From a virus: a stretch of DNA of 43,605 nucleotides. Made by a program: the position numbers and the translations under genes. Numbering within the stretch: position 1 is the first letter of the stretch; every line of letters begins with the position of its first letter. The notes below the pieces were generated by a model. It was not told where the DNA came from and made no database searches. It saw only the letters and a program-made list of their open reading frames with translations. Shown here one piece after another: positions 7,668 to 17,483 of this stretch. The stretch spans positions 1 through 43,605 of IMG/VR virus record IMGVR_UViG_3300022751_000005; one strand, written 5' to 3'.

Positions 7668-8203
7668 TAGTAGTCGAAACGCTTTTAAGGGAGATTTTTA
7701 GCCAGATTCCTGACGTGGTTTATACGGACGTGAATAGAGGGGAAAACTCTTTAAAAGTAAATTTCGGATGGGGAAGTGAAAAGGATTTGATTCTTTACTT
7801 AAAATCATTACAAGGGAATAAATACCCTTTGATTTGGTTAGTACAAGGTAACAGACAATCCGATTCATTATACACCGGAAAAACGAGTAAACGGATAAAG
7901 CTGATTATTGCTAAGAATTCAGAACACAAAACAAACATCAATCCAACGGTTTGGGACACGGAGTTTGTAGAAATGCTTAACCCACTATATGACAAAGTGC
8001 TAAAATGCCTCGAAAGAAGCGGAGTAACTAAAATTGTAGACGGTTTATATGACACGGATCGTCGTGCTAACTATACTGAAGAAGCATTGGAAGATAAAAC
8101 TTACGCAATCGATATTTGGAATGTAATTGTTTTTGAGGCTAACGTTAACTTCTACGAAAAAGCAAACGGCGAACCCATGTGTATTCACAAAATTAAATTC
8201 TAA
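7664..8203 (+). CDS. Probable neck or tail-completion protein (179 aa)
   Basis: Overlaps the previous gene by ATGA. The protein is a mixed alpha/beta sequence (SLQGNKYPLIWLVQG, then RIKLIIAKNSEHKTN) with the size and position of a tail-terminator or head-completion protein. No motif proves this, and the assignment rests on gene order. Confidence 0.55.
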   Translation: MIVVETLLREIFSQIPDVVYTDVNRGENSLKVNFGWGSEKDLILYLKSLQGNKYPLIWLVQGNRQSDSLYTGKTSKRIKLIIAKNSEHKTNINPTVWDTEFVEMLNPLYDKVLKCLERSGVTKIVDGLYDTDRRANYTEEALEDKTYAIDIWNVIVFEANVNFYEKANGEPMCIHKIKF

Positions 8204-8207
8204 TCAA

Positions 8208-8399
8208 ATGAAAGAAAATACACCGCCTGCAAAAGAGCAGCCACAAGAAACACAGACCGAGGCAGCAGCTAAAAGTCGTAATTTCAAAGTAACAAAAGAA
8301 ATCTTAGTTGACGGCAAAAACTATCTGCCAGGTCATACTATTGCTTTGAATGAACAAAAACAAATTGATAGTTTAAAACAATCTAAACACATCAAGTAA
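8208..8399 (+). CDS. Small hypothetical protein (63 aa)
   Basis: ATG 8208 follows the previous stop by 4 bases and the stop overlaps the next ATG (TAATG). The N-terminal half is Glu/Gln/Pro-rich and probably disordered. The C-terminal half (KVTKEILVDGKNYLPGHTIA) looks like a small beta-rich domain. The frame extends upstream inside the preceding gene, but ATG 8208 is the natural start. No family was recognised. Confidence 0.7.
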   Translation: MKENTPPAKEQPQETQTEAAAKSRNFKVTKEILVDGKNYLPGHTIALNEQKQIDSLKQSKHIK

Positions 8400-9346
8400 T
8401 GGACGAATTACAAGAATTATTGGACAGCTTAAATGTTGTAAATTGCGATGGTGGAGATATTTTCGGAACCGGACAAGCTGGTTGTAAATTTGATTGGAGC
8501 CGAATTAAGACTTTGGAATTTTCAAAGATCGGTTTCAAGTATGAAGGAAAGTCGTTGGCTTATATTCAGGAGCAACAGCAAAAAGGCAATTTAATTATTG
8601 CTCAAAACGTGGTTTCTTTTGTAGATGCTACCGCAGATCCGAATATCATCACTCGTGAAGGTTCAGGACTAAAAGTTGTTGCTGGAGAAAATCCATACGA
8701 ATACAACATCACTTTTGACAATGGCGTGAACTTCTGGAAAGCATTGCGATCAATGAATAGCAACGGCCAATACGCTTTGGCTTTGTATGATACTGAAGGA
8801 AACAAAATCTTCACTCAAACAAAATCCGGCGTTGTACGTGGCTTTAACCTTGCGATGATGCAGACGGGTAAATATGTTGGTAAAGACGGAGTTAATGCAT
8901 CTGGTCAGGTTTTGACCTTGCAAATTGCAGACTTCAAAGATATGGATCGCCAAACATGGATTACTGCTGACGAACTCGATTACTCTCCAAGTGATTTGGA
9001 CGGTGTAAACGATGTTGAAATTACCTTAAATCCTGTTGTTGCTGGAGCTACTACATTGGTGTTTACGCCGCTATTGAAAGACAGAACACATTTAGTCGAA
9101 GGGTTATTGCTTGCTGACTTTTTAGCTCAGAAAACAACAGCCGGAGTAACCACAACCGTAACACCGACCGGAACCGCAGTTTACAACAATACAGATAAAA
9201 CCGTGACGCTTACAATTGCCGCCGCAGTTGCCGGAAGCATTTACACCGTAAAATTGTGGGATGCTGATTTGGGTGTGCCGATTATCGTAACGCCTAACTT
9301 CGGATTGGCTAAATCAAACGAAGCAAGCGCATTGGCATCAGCATAA
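8399..9346 (+). CDS. Probable major tail (tube) protein
   Basis: A 315-aa protein just upstream of a terminator and of the tail assembly genes. It begins with a Cys-containing region (NVVNCDGGDIFGTGQAGC) and is largely beta-rich. The last 100 residues are rich in Thr/Ala/Val (TTAGVTTTVTPTGTAVYNNT, then LTIAAAVAGSIYTVKLWD) and look like an added Ig-like decoration domain. Size, composition and position before the tape-measure block fit a tail tube subunit, but no diagnostic motif is present. Confidence 0.6.
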   Translation: MDELQELLDSLNVVNCDGGDIFGTGQAGCKFDWSRIKTLEFSKIGFKYEGKSLAYIQEQQQKGNLIIAQNVVSFVDATADPNIITREGSGLKVVAGENPYEYNITFDNGVNFWKALRSMNSNGQYALALYDTEGNKIFTQTKSGVVRGFNLAMMQTGKYVGKDGVNASGQVLTLQIADFKDMDRQTWITADELDYSPSDLDGVNDVEITLNPVVAGATTLVFTPLLKDRTHLVEGLLLADFLAQKTTAGVTTTVTPTGTAVYNNTDKTVTLTIAAAVAGSIYTVKLWDADLGVPIIVTPNFGLAKSNEASALASA

Positions 9347-9367
9347 AAAGAATTGGGTTAGTTTATC

Positions 9368-9398
9368 AAAGCCGCTGCATTTTGTGGCGGCTTTTTTA
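9368..9398 (+). terminator. Rho-independent terminator after the tail tube gene
   Basis: Perfect 8-bp stem AAAGCCGC (9368-9375)/GCGGCTTT (9387-9394), loop of 11, then a T-run. A promoter element follows within two bases of the T-run. Confidence 0.85.
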
Positions 9399-9399
9399 A

Positions 9400-9407
9400 T
9401 ATCTTTG
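9400..9407 (+). promoter_or_regulatory. TATCTTTG promoter element
   Basis: Perfect TAnnTTTG match directly after the terminator and 4 bases before ATG 9412, predicting a leaderless transcript for the tail block. Confidence 0.65.
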
Positions 9408-9411
9408 AATT

Positions 9412-9849
9412 ATGGGAACGATTCGGGACTTATTGGATAAAGCGAAGTTTGTTAGGGAAGGAATACCCGGAGAAGTTGCCGCTATTATAGACCGGAACAA
9501 AGGCAAGATTCTGGATATTAACCGAGAAATGCAGTTGTTTGAAAAAGGTATAAATTCTGACGGTGAAATGCTAAAACCGTACGCTCCGAAAACCATAAAA
9601 ATAAAGCGCTCAAAAGGCGAAGTTTACAATAGACGCACGTTATTAGATACCGGGGATTTTTACAGGGGATTTGATTTATTGAACCGGAACAACACAATTA
9701 CGATATTTTCAAGGGATTCTAAAAGCAGCGAATTACAGGATGATAATGGAAGCAATATTTTTGGAATCACAAAAGAAAATCAACCTTACTACAATTACGA
9801 AATAATCAAACCTGAATTGCAGGATTTCATAAATAAACACATCGGATAA
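9412..9849 (+). CDS. Probable tail morphogenesis/completion protein (145 aa)
   Basis: First gene of the tail unit. The central stretch with KPYAPKTIKIKRSKG then RRTLLDTGDFYRGF (about residues 55-85) resembles the (Y)xPxTxxxK...LLdTGxLxxS pattern of virion-morphogenesis or HK97 gp10-like proteins, which complete the tail or neck. It is followed directly by the next gene with no spacer. Assigned from this motif resemblance and context. Confidence 0.55.
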   Translation: MGTIRDLLDKAKFVREGIPGEVAAIIDRNKGKILDINREMQLFEKGINSDGEMLKPYAPKTIKIKRSKGEVYNRRTLLDTGDFYRGFDLLNRNNTITIFSRDSKSSELQDDNGSNIFGITKENQPYYNYEIIKPELQDFINKHIG

Positions 9850-10512
9850 ATGGAGTACACGGGTAGAAAATCACAACCAAAATTAAGCATTGATGATGTA
9901 TTTTTATCAATCGATGATATTATTTTGTACAATTTCGATATGTACAGGAAAACCAACGACAACAATTGGTTTTTGAAAACGTACACCGGAAAAGAAAAGA
10001 AATTGGATCATCATTTAATAAAACCATTTGAGGAAAAAATTAATGATGAATATTACAAGGCTACCAATGACCAGACTTTTCAAACATTTATCCAGCGCCT
10101 TGCTAAAATCGACAATTTGCAAACAAAATATACCGTTGTATCAGCCTTGGTTGAGCGTATGCGTTTAGGATTTGGCGTTTCAGACGATCAGCAGCGAATT
10201 CGTTATATGATGGTGCAACAGATAAAGGATTGGAAATACAAAATGCCTTATCATAATTTTGCTACTCCAGCAGAGGATTTTGAGCAGTTGAACAATGTGG
10301 CTGCTCAATTGCCGGGAATCAAAACCGCCATTGCGTTAATCAATGATGAACTCCAAAAAGAAGGTTCAAAGCAAACATTGTCATTATACAAACAATTGGT
10401 GATTATTTCTTCTGCTTTGCAGTTAGGCTACGAAATAGACTCCAGAAAAATAACCGTACGTAAATGGCTTGATTTAGGCGAATTAATGCGTGAAAAAGCT
10501 AAAAAAAACTAA
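9850..10512 (+). CDS. Hypothetical protein before tape measure, possible tail assembly chaperone (220 aa)
   Basis: Mostly helical and charged, positioned immediately upstream of the tape-measure gene where tail assembly chaperones normally lie. The gene ends with GCT AAA AAA AAC TAA, which contains an A-AAA-AAC slippery heptamer (10503-10509) in the right phase. A -1 shift would add only about 11 codons, so a lambda G/GT-type product is not evident. Function is inferred from position only. Confidence 0.5.
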   Translation: MEYTGRKSQPKLSIDDVFLSIDDIILYNFDMYRKTNDNNWFLKTYTGKEKKLDHHLIKPFEEKINDEYYKATNDQTFQTFIQRLAKIDNLQTKYTVVSALVERMRLGFGVSDDQQRIRYMMVQQIKDWKYKMPYHNFATPAEDFEQLNNVAAQLPGIKTAIALINDELQKEGSKQTLSLYKQLVIISSALQLGYEIDSRKITVRKWLDLGELMREKAKKN

Positions 10513-10515
10513 GCA

Positions 10516-13053
10516 ATGGCAAACACAGTAGACACAACCATTGAAAAGAAAGCCTTAGATCAGGTTGACCAATTAATTATAAAACTTACCGCAGCGGACG
10601 AGGCTTTATTAAAAGTTTCTGCCTCTGCGTTGGCGGCTAGTCGCAACATTACGAATATTAAAACGCCGGGTGATTTAAAAAGTAATGCGGTAAGCAATGC
10701 AAACGTAGTTGCCGAAACCAACAAACAGTCCGTTGCAATATCGAATTTAAATACAAAATTAGTCGCTCACGCCGCACAACAAAGGCAAGTCATAAAAAAT
10801 GACAGGGATCAATCCGTTGCCAAACAAATATTGAGAGCCGAAACAGACCGTAATTTTAGGGCAAATACATTGTTGGGCGGTGCTTATGCAAAGGCGTCTG
10901 CGCAATTGCTTATCTTAAAGAAAAACATTAAAGATACAGCCATTGCTTTTGGGGAAGAAAGTGTTCAGGTAAAAAGGCTGCAAGCTGAGTTTGCCGGATT
11001 GGATGGACGCATTAGAGCCGCTGATAAGGTTGCTGGGGATTTTCAAAGAAATGTAGGTAATTATTCCGGCGGAATAGCTAAAGGTTTTGGCGCAATATTT
11101 TCAAGCGTAAAGCAGTTGGCTTATATTTTGCCTGGTTTAGGCGTTGCCGGGATTATTGGATTTGCAACCGAGCCAATAATTGAATACATTTCTAAATTAG
11201 ATTTATTCAAAAAAACGTTAAGCGGACTTGCTGAAGCGCAAAAAGCGTATAAGGATGCAGCTATTGAGTCGCAAAAATCAACGGTCGAGGAGCTTAATTC
11301 ATTAAAAGCAAACTTAGAAATTGCCCGGGACGTAAATCTGTCTTACAAGGAAAGGAATATCGCAGTTGATAACCTGATACAACAATATCCGTTCTACTTT
11401 GAGAACTTAACTAGGGAGCAAATACTTGCCGGAGAAACGGCGGCGGCTGAAAAAGAACTTACGTTGGCAATTTTAGCCAGAGCCAGAGCAAACGCAATTG
11501 TCGCCAAAATAACTGAAAATGAAGCAAAGGTTATCGATTTGCAAACCGAAAAGATAAAACTTGAAAGAGAATTACAAGCGGCAATTATAAGTCGTAACGC
11601 AGCAACGGCCAACGCAAACAAAGCAGATTTACAACGTGGAGAAGGAAATGCGTTTCGGGCAGTGCAAGCGATTGGAAGCGTTGAGGAATTGCAGAAAAAA
11701 GTACTTAAGAACCAAAAAGAAATAAACCAGGCAAATGCATTTAGCGAGCAATTGACCAAGCGTGCTTTAGTAGATCAAAAAGAAGCGATTGGATTGGATT
11801 ATAAAAAAGAGAAATCTGTAAAACAAAAAACTGAATCGCAGAAAAGAGAAGATATTCAACTATCCTCTACATTGGAGCAAAATAAATCTTTTTTACAGGT
11901 TTTAGAAGAGCAAGTTAGGATATTTACAGAAGCACAAAAAGAAGTTTCGGACACTTCGCAAGAATATAAAAACTTCCAGAACGTTATTGACGGATTAAGG
12001 CAATCTATAAACTTAATAACAGATCCAAGCAAGGTTTTAAAAGTTGACGTTTCGGGCTTAGAAAAAACCAAAAAAGAAATTGAATATACCGAAAAGAGCC
12101 TGGAGAAGATGAAAGAAATATTAAATTCTTTCACGGATCAATTTTCTGAAGGTTTTTTCTCGAAGGCAGGACTTCCAACATTATTTAAGATATTTAGAGA
12201 TGAAATAAAAGGTTTCGGAGTTGATGCCTCAGCTACTGCTTTGGCGAGCCTAGAGGCTTTTCAGGAACTTTATAATTTCCTAAACAGCGCAAGTAAGAAA
12301 AACTTTGAACTTGAATACGAAAGATTAGCGGCTCAAAATAGAGTTGCCTTAGAATTCGCCGGACAGAACGATGTTGCAAAGGCAGAAATCGAAAGGCAAG
12401 GAGAAGAGCGAAGAAAAGAAATTCAGGTCAGGGAACTTAAAGCCCAAAAGGAAATTGCTAAATTCAATATTGCTATTGATACGGCTCAGGCTGTTATTTC
12501 TGCTTTTGCTAATCCTGGCGGACCCGCTGGAGTTGCGTTGGCGGCGTTAGCGGTTGTGGTGGGAGCTGTTCAATTAGCCGCGGTAAACGCCCAACAAATA
12601 CCACAGTTTTGGAAAGGTGGAGAAACGCCGGGCGGTGTGGTTATGGTAAACGATAATCCAGGTGGTGTGAAAGGTAATAATTACAAGGAGGTTATTCAAA
12701 CGCCTTCAGGAAAAGTAATTAAGCCACAAGGTCGAAATGTACTTATGAATTTACCGAAAGGGTCGCAAGTATTCCCCGACTATAATAGCTGGGAACAACA
12801 TTTAAATTCTATGCTATACGGAAACGGTATCGATCCGCTTAGAAGCGTTATGAATTACGAGGCAAAACAATCGAACAATAGTTTCCCAATAGATGCTTTC
12901 AATCAAACCGCAAGCCGGATCGAAAATGCCGTTTCTTCAATTCCTGGAATATCGCTATCTGAAACAGGATTTAAAAAATGGAACAGGTCGCAAGGTCAAA
13001 GAACAATAGTTATGAACGACAGAATGAGCCGTAGAGGTAAAACAAATCCATAA
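10516..13053 (+). CDS. Tail tape-measure protein
   Basis: The longest gene of the tail start region (845 aa). Long alpha-helical, Lys/Glu/Gln/Ala-rich coiled-coil sections dominate (about residues 60-180 and 230-640). They are interrupted by a hydrophobic segment (LAYILPGLGVAGIIGFA, near 196-212) and a second at about 655-690 (VALAALAVVVGAVQLAAV). This is the usual design of siphovirus tape measures, which set tail length and help DNA enter the cell. At about 0.15 nm per residue it would give a tail of roughly 125 nm. Confidence 0.88.
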   Translation: MANTVDTTIEKKALDQVDQLIIKLTAADEALLKVSASALAASRNITNIKTPGDLKSNAVSNANVVAETNKQSVAISNLNTKLVAHAAQQRQVIKNDRDQSVAKQILRAETDRNFRANTLLGGAYAKASAQLLILKKNIKDTAIAFGEESVQVKRLQAEFAGLDGRIRAADKVAGDFQRNVGNYSGGIAKGFGAIFSSVKQLAYILPGLGVAGIIGFATEPIIEYISKLDLFKKTLSGLAEAQKAYKDAAIESQKSTVEELNSLKANLEIARDVNLSYKERNIAVDNLIQQYPFYFENLTREQILAGETAAAEKELTLAILARARANAIVAKITENEAKVIDLQTEKIKLERELQAAIISRNAATANANKADLQRGEGNAFRAVQAIGSVEELQKKVLKNQKEINQANAFSEQLTKRALVDQKEAIGLDYKKEKSVKQKTESQKREDIQLSSTLEQNKSFLQVLEEQVRIFTEAQKEVSDTSQEYKNFQNVIDGLRQSINLITDPSKVLKVDVSGLEKTKKEIEYTEKSLEKMKEILNSFTDQFSEGFFSKAGLPTLFKIFRDEIKGFGVDASATALASLEAFQELYNFLNSASKKNFELEYERLAAQNRVALEFAGQNDVAKAEIERQGEERRKEIQVRELKAQKEIAKFNIAIDTAQAVISAFANPGGPAGVALAALAVVVGAVQLAAVNAQQIPQFWKGGETPGGVVMVNDNPGGVKGNNYKEVIQTPSGKVIKPQGRNVLMNLPKGSQVFPDYNSWEQHLNSMLYGNGIDPLRSVMNYEAKQSNNSFPIDAFNQTASRIENAVSSIPGISLSETGFKKWNRSQGQRTIVMNDRMSRRGKTNP

Positions 13054-15768
13054 ATGAAAGCTACTTTAGAGTTTGAATATTCCGCTACGGATATACAGGA
13101 GTTTCCGGTTACTGAAATGATTGGTTTTGATGCCTTTGCCAATAAATTAAAGCAAGGCGCAAACCGATGGGGACGTGACCAGGTGATTGGTGCTGATGAA
13201 TTGGATTTGACTTTCTGGAATGACGTTTATGTTTTGGATAGCGAAAGGGGTTTTTACGATGAACACGGGTACTACATTACATTCGCAACGCATTGTTTTG
13301 ATAAATTGCTCGATATTTCTAATGAGAAAGCAAAAGGTTTTGAAGCTACTGTTAGATTGAAATTATATAACGGCAATACGGTTTACGTTTCTGGGGAATT
13401 GGATTTTTCAGAAATGAAAACTGATGAAAAAACCAGATTCAGTTGCAATATCGTTGTTGAAACCAAAACGGCTTTATTGGATAGGCGGGCAGATTTTGAG
13501 CCGGATGTATTTTCTAATACCGGTGTTGACGGCAAGCCCATTGTTCCTTTGCAGCGAATGAAGTTTTTACAAAAGGCATTGCCGGAGTTTCAAAAGAGTG
13601 AGTACGCAAGTCCTAGCGAAGTAAGTATTCAATACAGGAGTACCGGATTAGACGCAATGGTTGTGAATTCAGCAACACAGGCGGTAGGAACGCTGGGTAT
13701 TGAAAATAGCTATATTATAAACGGTAGCGGTATTCCTGGAGAATCAACTTTCGGCACAGCTTATCAATACGTTGGTACAGGCTACACTACCGAAATATTG
13801 ACCGAAGTTTTAGATCGGTTTAAATTATTCATTGCCGCTGATGATTACACGAACCTAAACATTAAAATATCTGGGCTTAATGCTTTTATAGGCGACAGCA
13901 CCGGATTATTCACACGGAAACAATTCATTTTAAGCTGGGGTACAAACCCAATAACCGACAGGCAAAACACGCTATTTTTCAATACAGATGGTACTTTAAA
14001 TATTAGCAACCAGTCTTATGAATTTACGATACCTTTTGTCGCAAGAGGCCAAACTGTTTGGCTTTATATGGTCGCTTTTCAGAACGCATCTGGCGGTGGT
14101 TTAATTTCTACAACAGATATTATTGTTTCAGGAATGAAAGTTGTCGGAACCGCTTATGTAGCCGCAATTGATGTTGTGGTCGAAGTGGTTCGTTACGAAG
14201 ATTATTTCGCTAAAGGAGTTGAGCAGTTAACCGGACTGCCTTTAGTCGCTCCAAGAATCACCACAGGCGAATACAGCAATCAATTTACTTTGAATGGGAA
14301 TATGTGCCGCCCGAACCTGAACAAGCCTTTAAATTTTGTTTTTAAGAATGAAGCAGAGGATTTGCGGGCGTTGCGTTTAGATTACCAATGCAGCAACACA
14401 AAAATTGACATTGCCAGTAAAGACGATTTTTATCCTAATGTGGATTTAGGGTTTTTAGACTTTGGTATTCCGGTAGATATCGAAAAGACTTTAAACGAAC
14501 GTGCTAAAATAAATTTGGTTAATATCGAGTTTTCCAATTACGAAAAATCGGATGATACAGACAATACAAATGAAAGTTTTCACACGAAAGGACAATGGAA
14601 TACCTTAAATAAAAAAGTTGAGAATAAATTAGAGATTAAAATAAATACGGTTTTCGATCCTAAACGTATTCAGAAAATCATCAAACAGGCGTTAAGAGAA
14701 ACAACAGCAACAGATAATGACAACACAATTATAAGGATTGACGGTTATCCGCTTGCGCCGGGAACAAAAGGCGGGTTCCCTGCTGTATTGGGCATTCAAG
14801 TTAGTAACGGAATTCTTACAATATTGAATAAAGATCCTTTAAAAGATGTAGCCGCAAGTTTCAAATGGACGCAAACAGGCATTTCAGTCGGTCAAAACTT
14901 TCATTTTTCGTGGTTTAATCCAGAAAACGGACTTACAGGCGAGTACGATCACACGGTTTTGGAAATTCAAGATACTATTATTAGGTTGCAGCCAATTGGT
15001 TACACGCCAAATTGGAACGGTTCGTATTTGATTGTTACAAGTTTCTTTTATACAGGCGTAAATTGGACGAATCGAACTACTGAAGGCTTTACAGATATAT
15101 CAGGGCTAGGAGTTGCGGACAGATGGAGCAATTTGCGCTTTGGCGTTGGTAATATTCTGGATTTGTACAGTTCGGACATTAACGAGTATATGGCTGCTTA
15201 TCCAGATGAAGCAGCTAAAAATATTTCTTTCATTAATAACGGCGAATTTAGTGCTAGGTTTCAAGACGGTAGATTGATAAAACAAGGTGCTGATTTATTA
15301 CCGGCTGACAGAAAGCCGAAAGTACTCGATAACGCCGTATTTAAAACAAAAGGGCAAATTCCTTTTGAAATGGGAGTTTACATTTTAGAGGCTACAACGT
15401 CACGAAATCCTGACGGCAACACAATCGGTGGGTTCTTTAGAATTATGACTAATTCAGGGCTGAAAAAGGTTCATATTGAGGAATCATCTTACCTATGGCG
15501 ATCAGAAACCATTGAAATAGCCAAATGCGCCGTAAGAAATGAAAGCGACTTCACGGTAATTGAGGTTATTGCAGGCGTTTTATATATCGATGGAGCGCAA
15601 TATATCGACGGTTTTGAATGGTTTGAAGTAAATTCTGACGAAAAATTAACCATGTTCGACAGGCGTAACCACCCGTTAATCTTTGAAAAACCCTACCAAA
15701 AAGTAACAATAAACGGAAACAGCTATACAAATGTTGTTGATTTTGTTGCGGCATTAGAAAATGTTTAG
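13054..15768 (+). CDS. Large tail protein downstream of tape measure (904 aa), probable distal tail/baseplate
   Basis: Starts at the base after the tape-measure stop. It is a large, mainly beta protein without recognisable enzymatic motifs. The N-terminal third (MKATLEFEYSATDIQEFPVT..., then DELDLTFWNDVYVLD) describes beta-sandwich-like segments. Order places it where distal tail, hub or receptor-facing baseplate proteins occur. It appears to fuse what other phages encode separately, which would fit its size. The stop TAG is followed immediately by the promoter of RNA element D. Confidence 0.65.
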   Translation: MKATLEFEYSATDIQEFPVTEMIGFDAFANKLKQGANRWGRDQVIGADELDLTFWNDVYVLDSERGFYDEHGYYITFATHCFDKLLDISNEKAKGFEATVRLKLYNGNTVYVSGELDFSEMKTDEKTRFSCNIVVETKTALLDRRADFEPDVFSNTGVDGKPIVPLQRMKFLQKALPEFQKSEYASPSEVSIQYRSTGLDAMVVNSATQAVGTLGIENSYIINGSGIPGESTFGTAYQYVGTGYTTEILTEVLDRFKLFIAADDYTNLNIKISGLNAFIGDSTGLFTRKQFILSWGTNPITDRQNTLFFNTDGTLNISNQSYEFTIPFVARGQTVWLYMVAFQNASGGGLISTTDIIVSGMKVVGTAYVAAIDVVVEVVRYEDYFAKGVEQLTGLPLVAPRITTGEYSNQFTLNGNMCRPNLNKPLNFVFKNEAEDLRALRLDYQCSNTKIDIASKDDFYPNVDLGFLDFGIPVDIEKTLNERAKINLVNIEFSNYEKSDDTDNTNESFHTKGQWNTLNKKVENKLEIKINTVFDPKRIQKIIKQALRETTATDNDNTIIRIDGYPLAPGTKGGFPAVLGIQVSNGILTILNKDPLKDVAASFKWTQTGISVGQNFHFSWFNPENGLTGEYDHTVLEIQDTIIRLQPIGYTPNWNGSYLIVTSFFYTGVNWTNRTTEGFTDISGLGVADRWSNLRFGVGNILDLYSSDINEYMAAYPDEAAKNISFINNGEFSARFQDGRLIKQGADLLPADRKPKVLDNAVFKTKGQIPFEMGVYILEATTSRNPDGNTIGGFFRIMTNSGLKKVHIEESSYLWRSETIEIAKCAVRNESDFTVIEVIAGVLYIDGAQYIDGFEWFEVNSDEKLTMFDRRNHPLIFEKPYQKVTINGNSYTNVVDFVAALENV

Positions 15769-15776
15769 TAATATTG
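15769..15776 (+). promoter_or_regulatory. TAATATTG promoter-like element of RNA element D
   Basis: One mismatch from TAnnTTTG, the same form as the element at 35734-35741. A GTTG at 15745-15748 sits 20 bases upstream at the -33 position. It abuts the stop codon of the preceding gene. Confidence 0.5.
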
Positions 15777-15780
15777 TCTA

Positions 15781-15895
15781 CTGAAATACAACAAGCGGAA
15801 TATTAGAGGGATTCCAATTGTACGATATACAGAGTTGAATTAATAGTTTAACTTCTGAAACCGTGACCCGACGAACCTCTAATTTGTCGGGTTTT
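15781..15895 (+). ncRNA. Kissing-loop RNA element D (three hairpins, terminator end)
   Basis: Hairpin 1: GGAAT (15797-15801)/ATTCC (15811-15815), loop ATTAGAGGG. Hairpin 2: AGTTGAAT (15833-15840)/GTTTAACT (15846-15853), eight pairs including two G-U, loop TAATA. Hairpin 3: ACCCGAC (15866-15872)/GTCGGGT (15886-15892), loop GAACCTCTAATTT, then TTTT. Loop 1 ATTAGAGG (15802-15809) pairs with loop 3 CCTCTAAT (15876-15883) by eight Watson-Crick pairs, the longest loop-loop match of the four elements. No plausible ORF of normal size lies here. Confidence 0.75.
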
Positions 15896-15919
15896 CGCGT
15901 TTTATAAATAATTAGGATT

Positions 15920-16132
15920 ATGGACAGAACTGAAATGAATGAAGTTTCTGAAGTGGAATACCATAAATTTCTTGCATCTCAACCAAAACGACTTATGCAA
16001 CGATCTGGAGAGGTTTTTAATCATAGCAAATATATTTTGTTAGACGATCAGGAAATAGCATACGAGGAACAGGACTTTTTTGGGAATCCCTTAGAGTTCA
16101 GAATAAAAGAAGAATTAACCACTAAAAAATAA
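15920..16132 (+). CDS. Small hypothetical protein (70 aa)
   Basis: Follows RNA element D and precedes a 429-aa gene by 4 bases. Acidic N-terminus, then a short stretch FNHSKYILLDDQEIAYEEQD. No family was recognised. The ATG is preceded by the TTAGGATT-ATG context seen before many genes here. Confidence 0.65.
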   Translation: MDRTEMNEVSEVEYHKFLASQPKRLMQRSGEVFNHSKYILLDDQEIAYEEQDFFGNPLEFRIKEELTTKK

Positions 16133-16136
16133 CATT

Positions 16137-17426
16137 ATGAAACACATTTTCAAAATCGGTGATGGAATGAGCATCGAAAACAGTACGGCAGAGGAAAGGA
16201 AAGAGATTGGTTATCTTTTTGGAAACTTCAATTATGCAGATACTGTATTTAAAAAATACAATTTAATATTTTCTATAGACGGATGGAGTTTGTCTTCAAA
16301 AAAACCAACCAACCCACTAACCTACGCACAAATGAAAGCGTTAATCCTTGGCGACACTTCAAAAATGCCGTTTAAAGCAGCGGTTTCCGCGGTTAGTGAT
16401 CGGTCGCATCAGATTCAAAACGACTGCGATAATTTTGATTTATTAGGCCAATTGTCAGACGAAATATTTCAAAGCAGATTATTTGTATCGTATCATAACT
16501 TTTACTTTAAAGGAAGTAAACACAATGAGTGGTCAACCGCTGTAACCGCCGATTATGCAAATCTCCCAATCATCAAACTATCAGAGATAATGCCTAAAGA
16601 GGAAGTTCCTGAACCAATAACGCACGTAATCGATCCGGCTGTGTTTACAACAATGGACGCTCTTAATGAAAGATTAGAAAAATCCCTAAAATTAATCTGC
16701 AAAATAAACGCAGGATTAGCCGATCAAAAACAACTGATTTCGAAAAGGGATTATATTAGGCGGGAGTTGAAAATTAAACCGATTGAAGGAACTTTTCAGC
16801 ACGTTGGCAACGGGACTTATGAGGTAAAATTTGACGATCCGAAAGTTAAATCTAAACTTAACCCTTGCGCTTTGTGTACTTATGAAACGTCGAGTAGAGG
16901 CGAAAACGCTTTAGTTCAGTTATGCGATTATCATAATAACAACGAGGTTAAGATTACTTTTGATATTCCGGTTGAAGAAAAGCCTGTTGAGTTGGAAGTA
17001 GGGAAGTGGTATAAGACACCCGCAAATGGGTTGTATATGATTAAATCACTTATTAGTGATAAGAAATTTAATTGCTACGGTTTTAATCCTGATGGATGTT
17101 GGGTTGAATTGCCTGTTAAATTAAAAGAAGCTAAAAAAGATGTTTTAGCCACAACCTCAGAGATTACCGACGCCTTAAAAAACGAGGCGATAAAAAGAGG
17201 GTTGGTTGAAGGCGTTTATTTTAATTCTTTATATACGGGCTGTGGTGTTTACGATTGTAAAATAATTGCAGATCCTTTTCTGTCAGACAACATGAGTTCT
17301 CTTTGGATTCCTGTTGAAAACGGCAGAAATGGTGAAATAATGAATAAAGGCATCTGGGCAACACCTATCCAAACCCCAACCCTAAAAGAAGCCGAAGAAA
17401 AACTTTCAGTAAAGATTATTGATTGA
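16137..17426 (+). CDS. Hypothetical tail-region protein (429 aa)
   Basis: No family recognised. Residues 1-160 contain mixed aromatic and charged stretches (LIFSIDGWSLSSKKPTNPLT). Four Cys residues are scattered in the centre (NPCALCTYETSS near residues 242-253, then VQLCDYHNNNE), perhaps a small metal site. The C-terminus has PVENGRNGEIMNKGIWATP. It lies among tail genes and ends at a terminator, so a virion or tail-associated role is possible but not shown. Confidence 0.6.
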   Translation: MKHIFKIGDGMSIENSTAEERKEIGYLFGNFNYADTVFKKYNLIFSIDGWSLSSKKPTNPLTYAQMKALILGDTSKMPFKAAVSAVSDRSHQIQNDCDNFDLLGQLSDEIFQSRLFVSYHNFYFKGSKHNEWSTAVTADYANLPIIKLSEIMPKEEVPEPITHVIDPAVFTTMDALNERLEKSLKLICKINAGLADQKQLISKRDYIRRELKIKPIEGTFQHVGNGTYEVKFDDPKVKSKLNPCALCTYETSSRGENALVQLCDYHNNNEVKITFDIPVEEKPVELEVGKWYKTPANGLYMIKSLISDKKFNCYGFNPDGCWVELPVKLKEAKKDVLATTSEITDALKNEAIKRGLVEGVYFNSLYTGCGVYDCKIIADPFLSDNMSSLWIPVENGRNGEIMNKGIWATPIQTPTLKEAEEKLSVKIID

Positions 17427-17450
17427 GAATACATTTTTAATACCACTTTT

Positions 17451-17480
17451 AAATCCTTGCTGTAATGGTAAGGATTTTTT
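17451..17480 (+). terminator. Rho-independent terminator
   Basis: AAATCCTT (17451-17458) pairs perfectly with AAGGATTT (17470-17477) around GCTGTAATGGT, followed by T residues. It closes the 15920-17426 unit and is followed at once by a promoter. Confidence 0.85.
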
Positions 17481-17483
17481 ATT

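Noticed and set aside
10497-10515. A-AAA-AAC slippery heptamer at the end of the gene before the tape measure, suggesting a programmed frameshift
   Set aside because: A -1 shift adds only about 11 codons before a stop and no long extension ORF exists, so it does not resemble tail-chaperone frameshifting. The A-run may be chance in AT-rich DNA.
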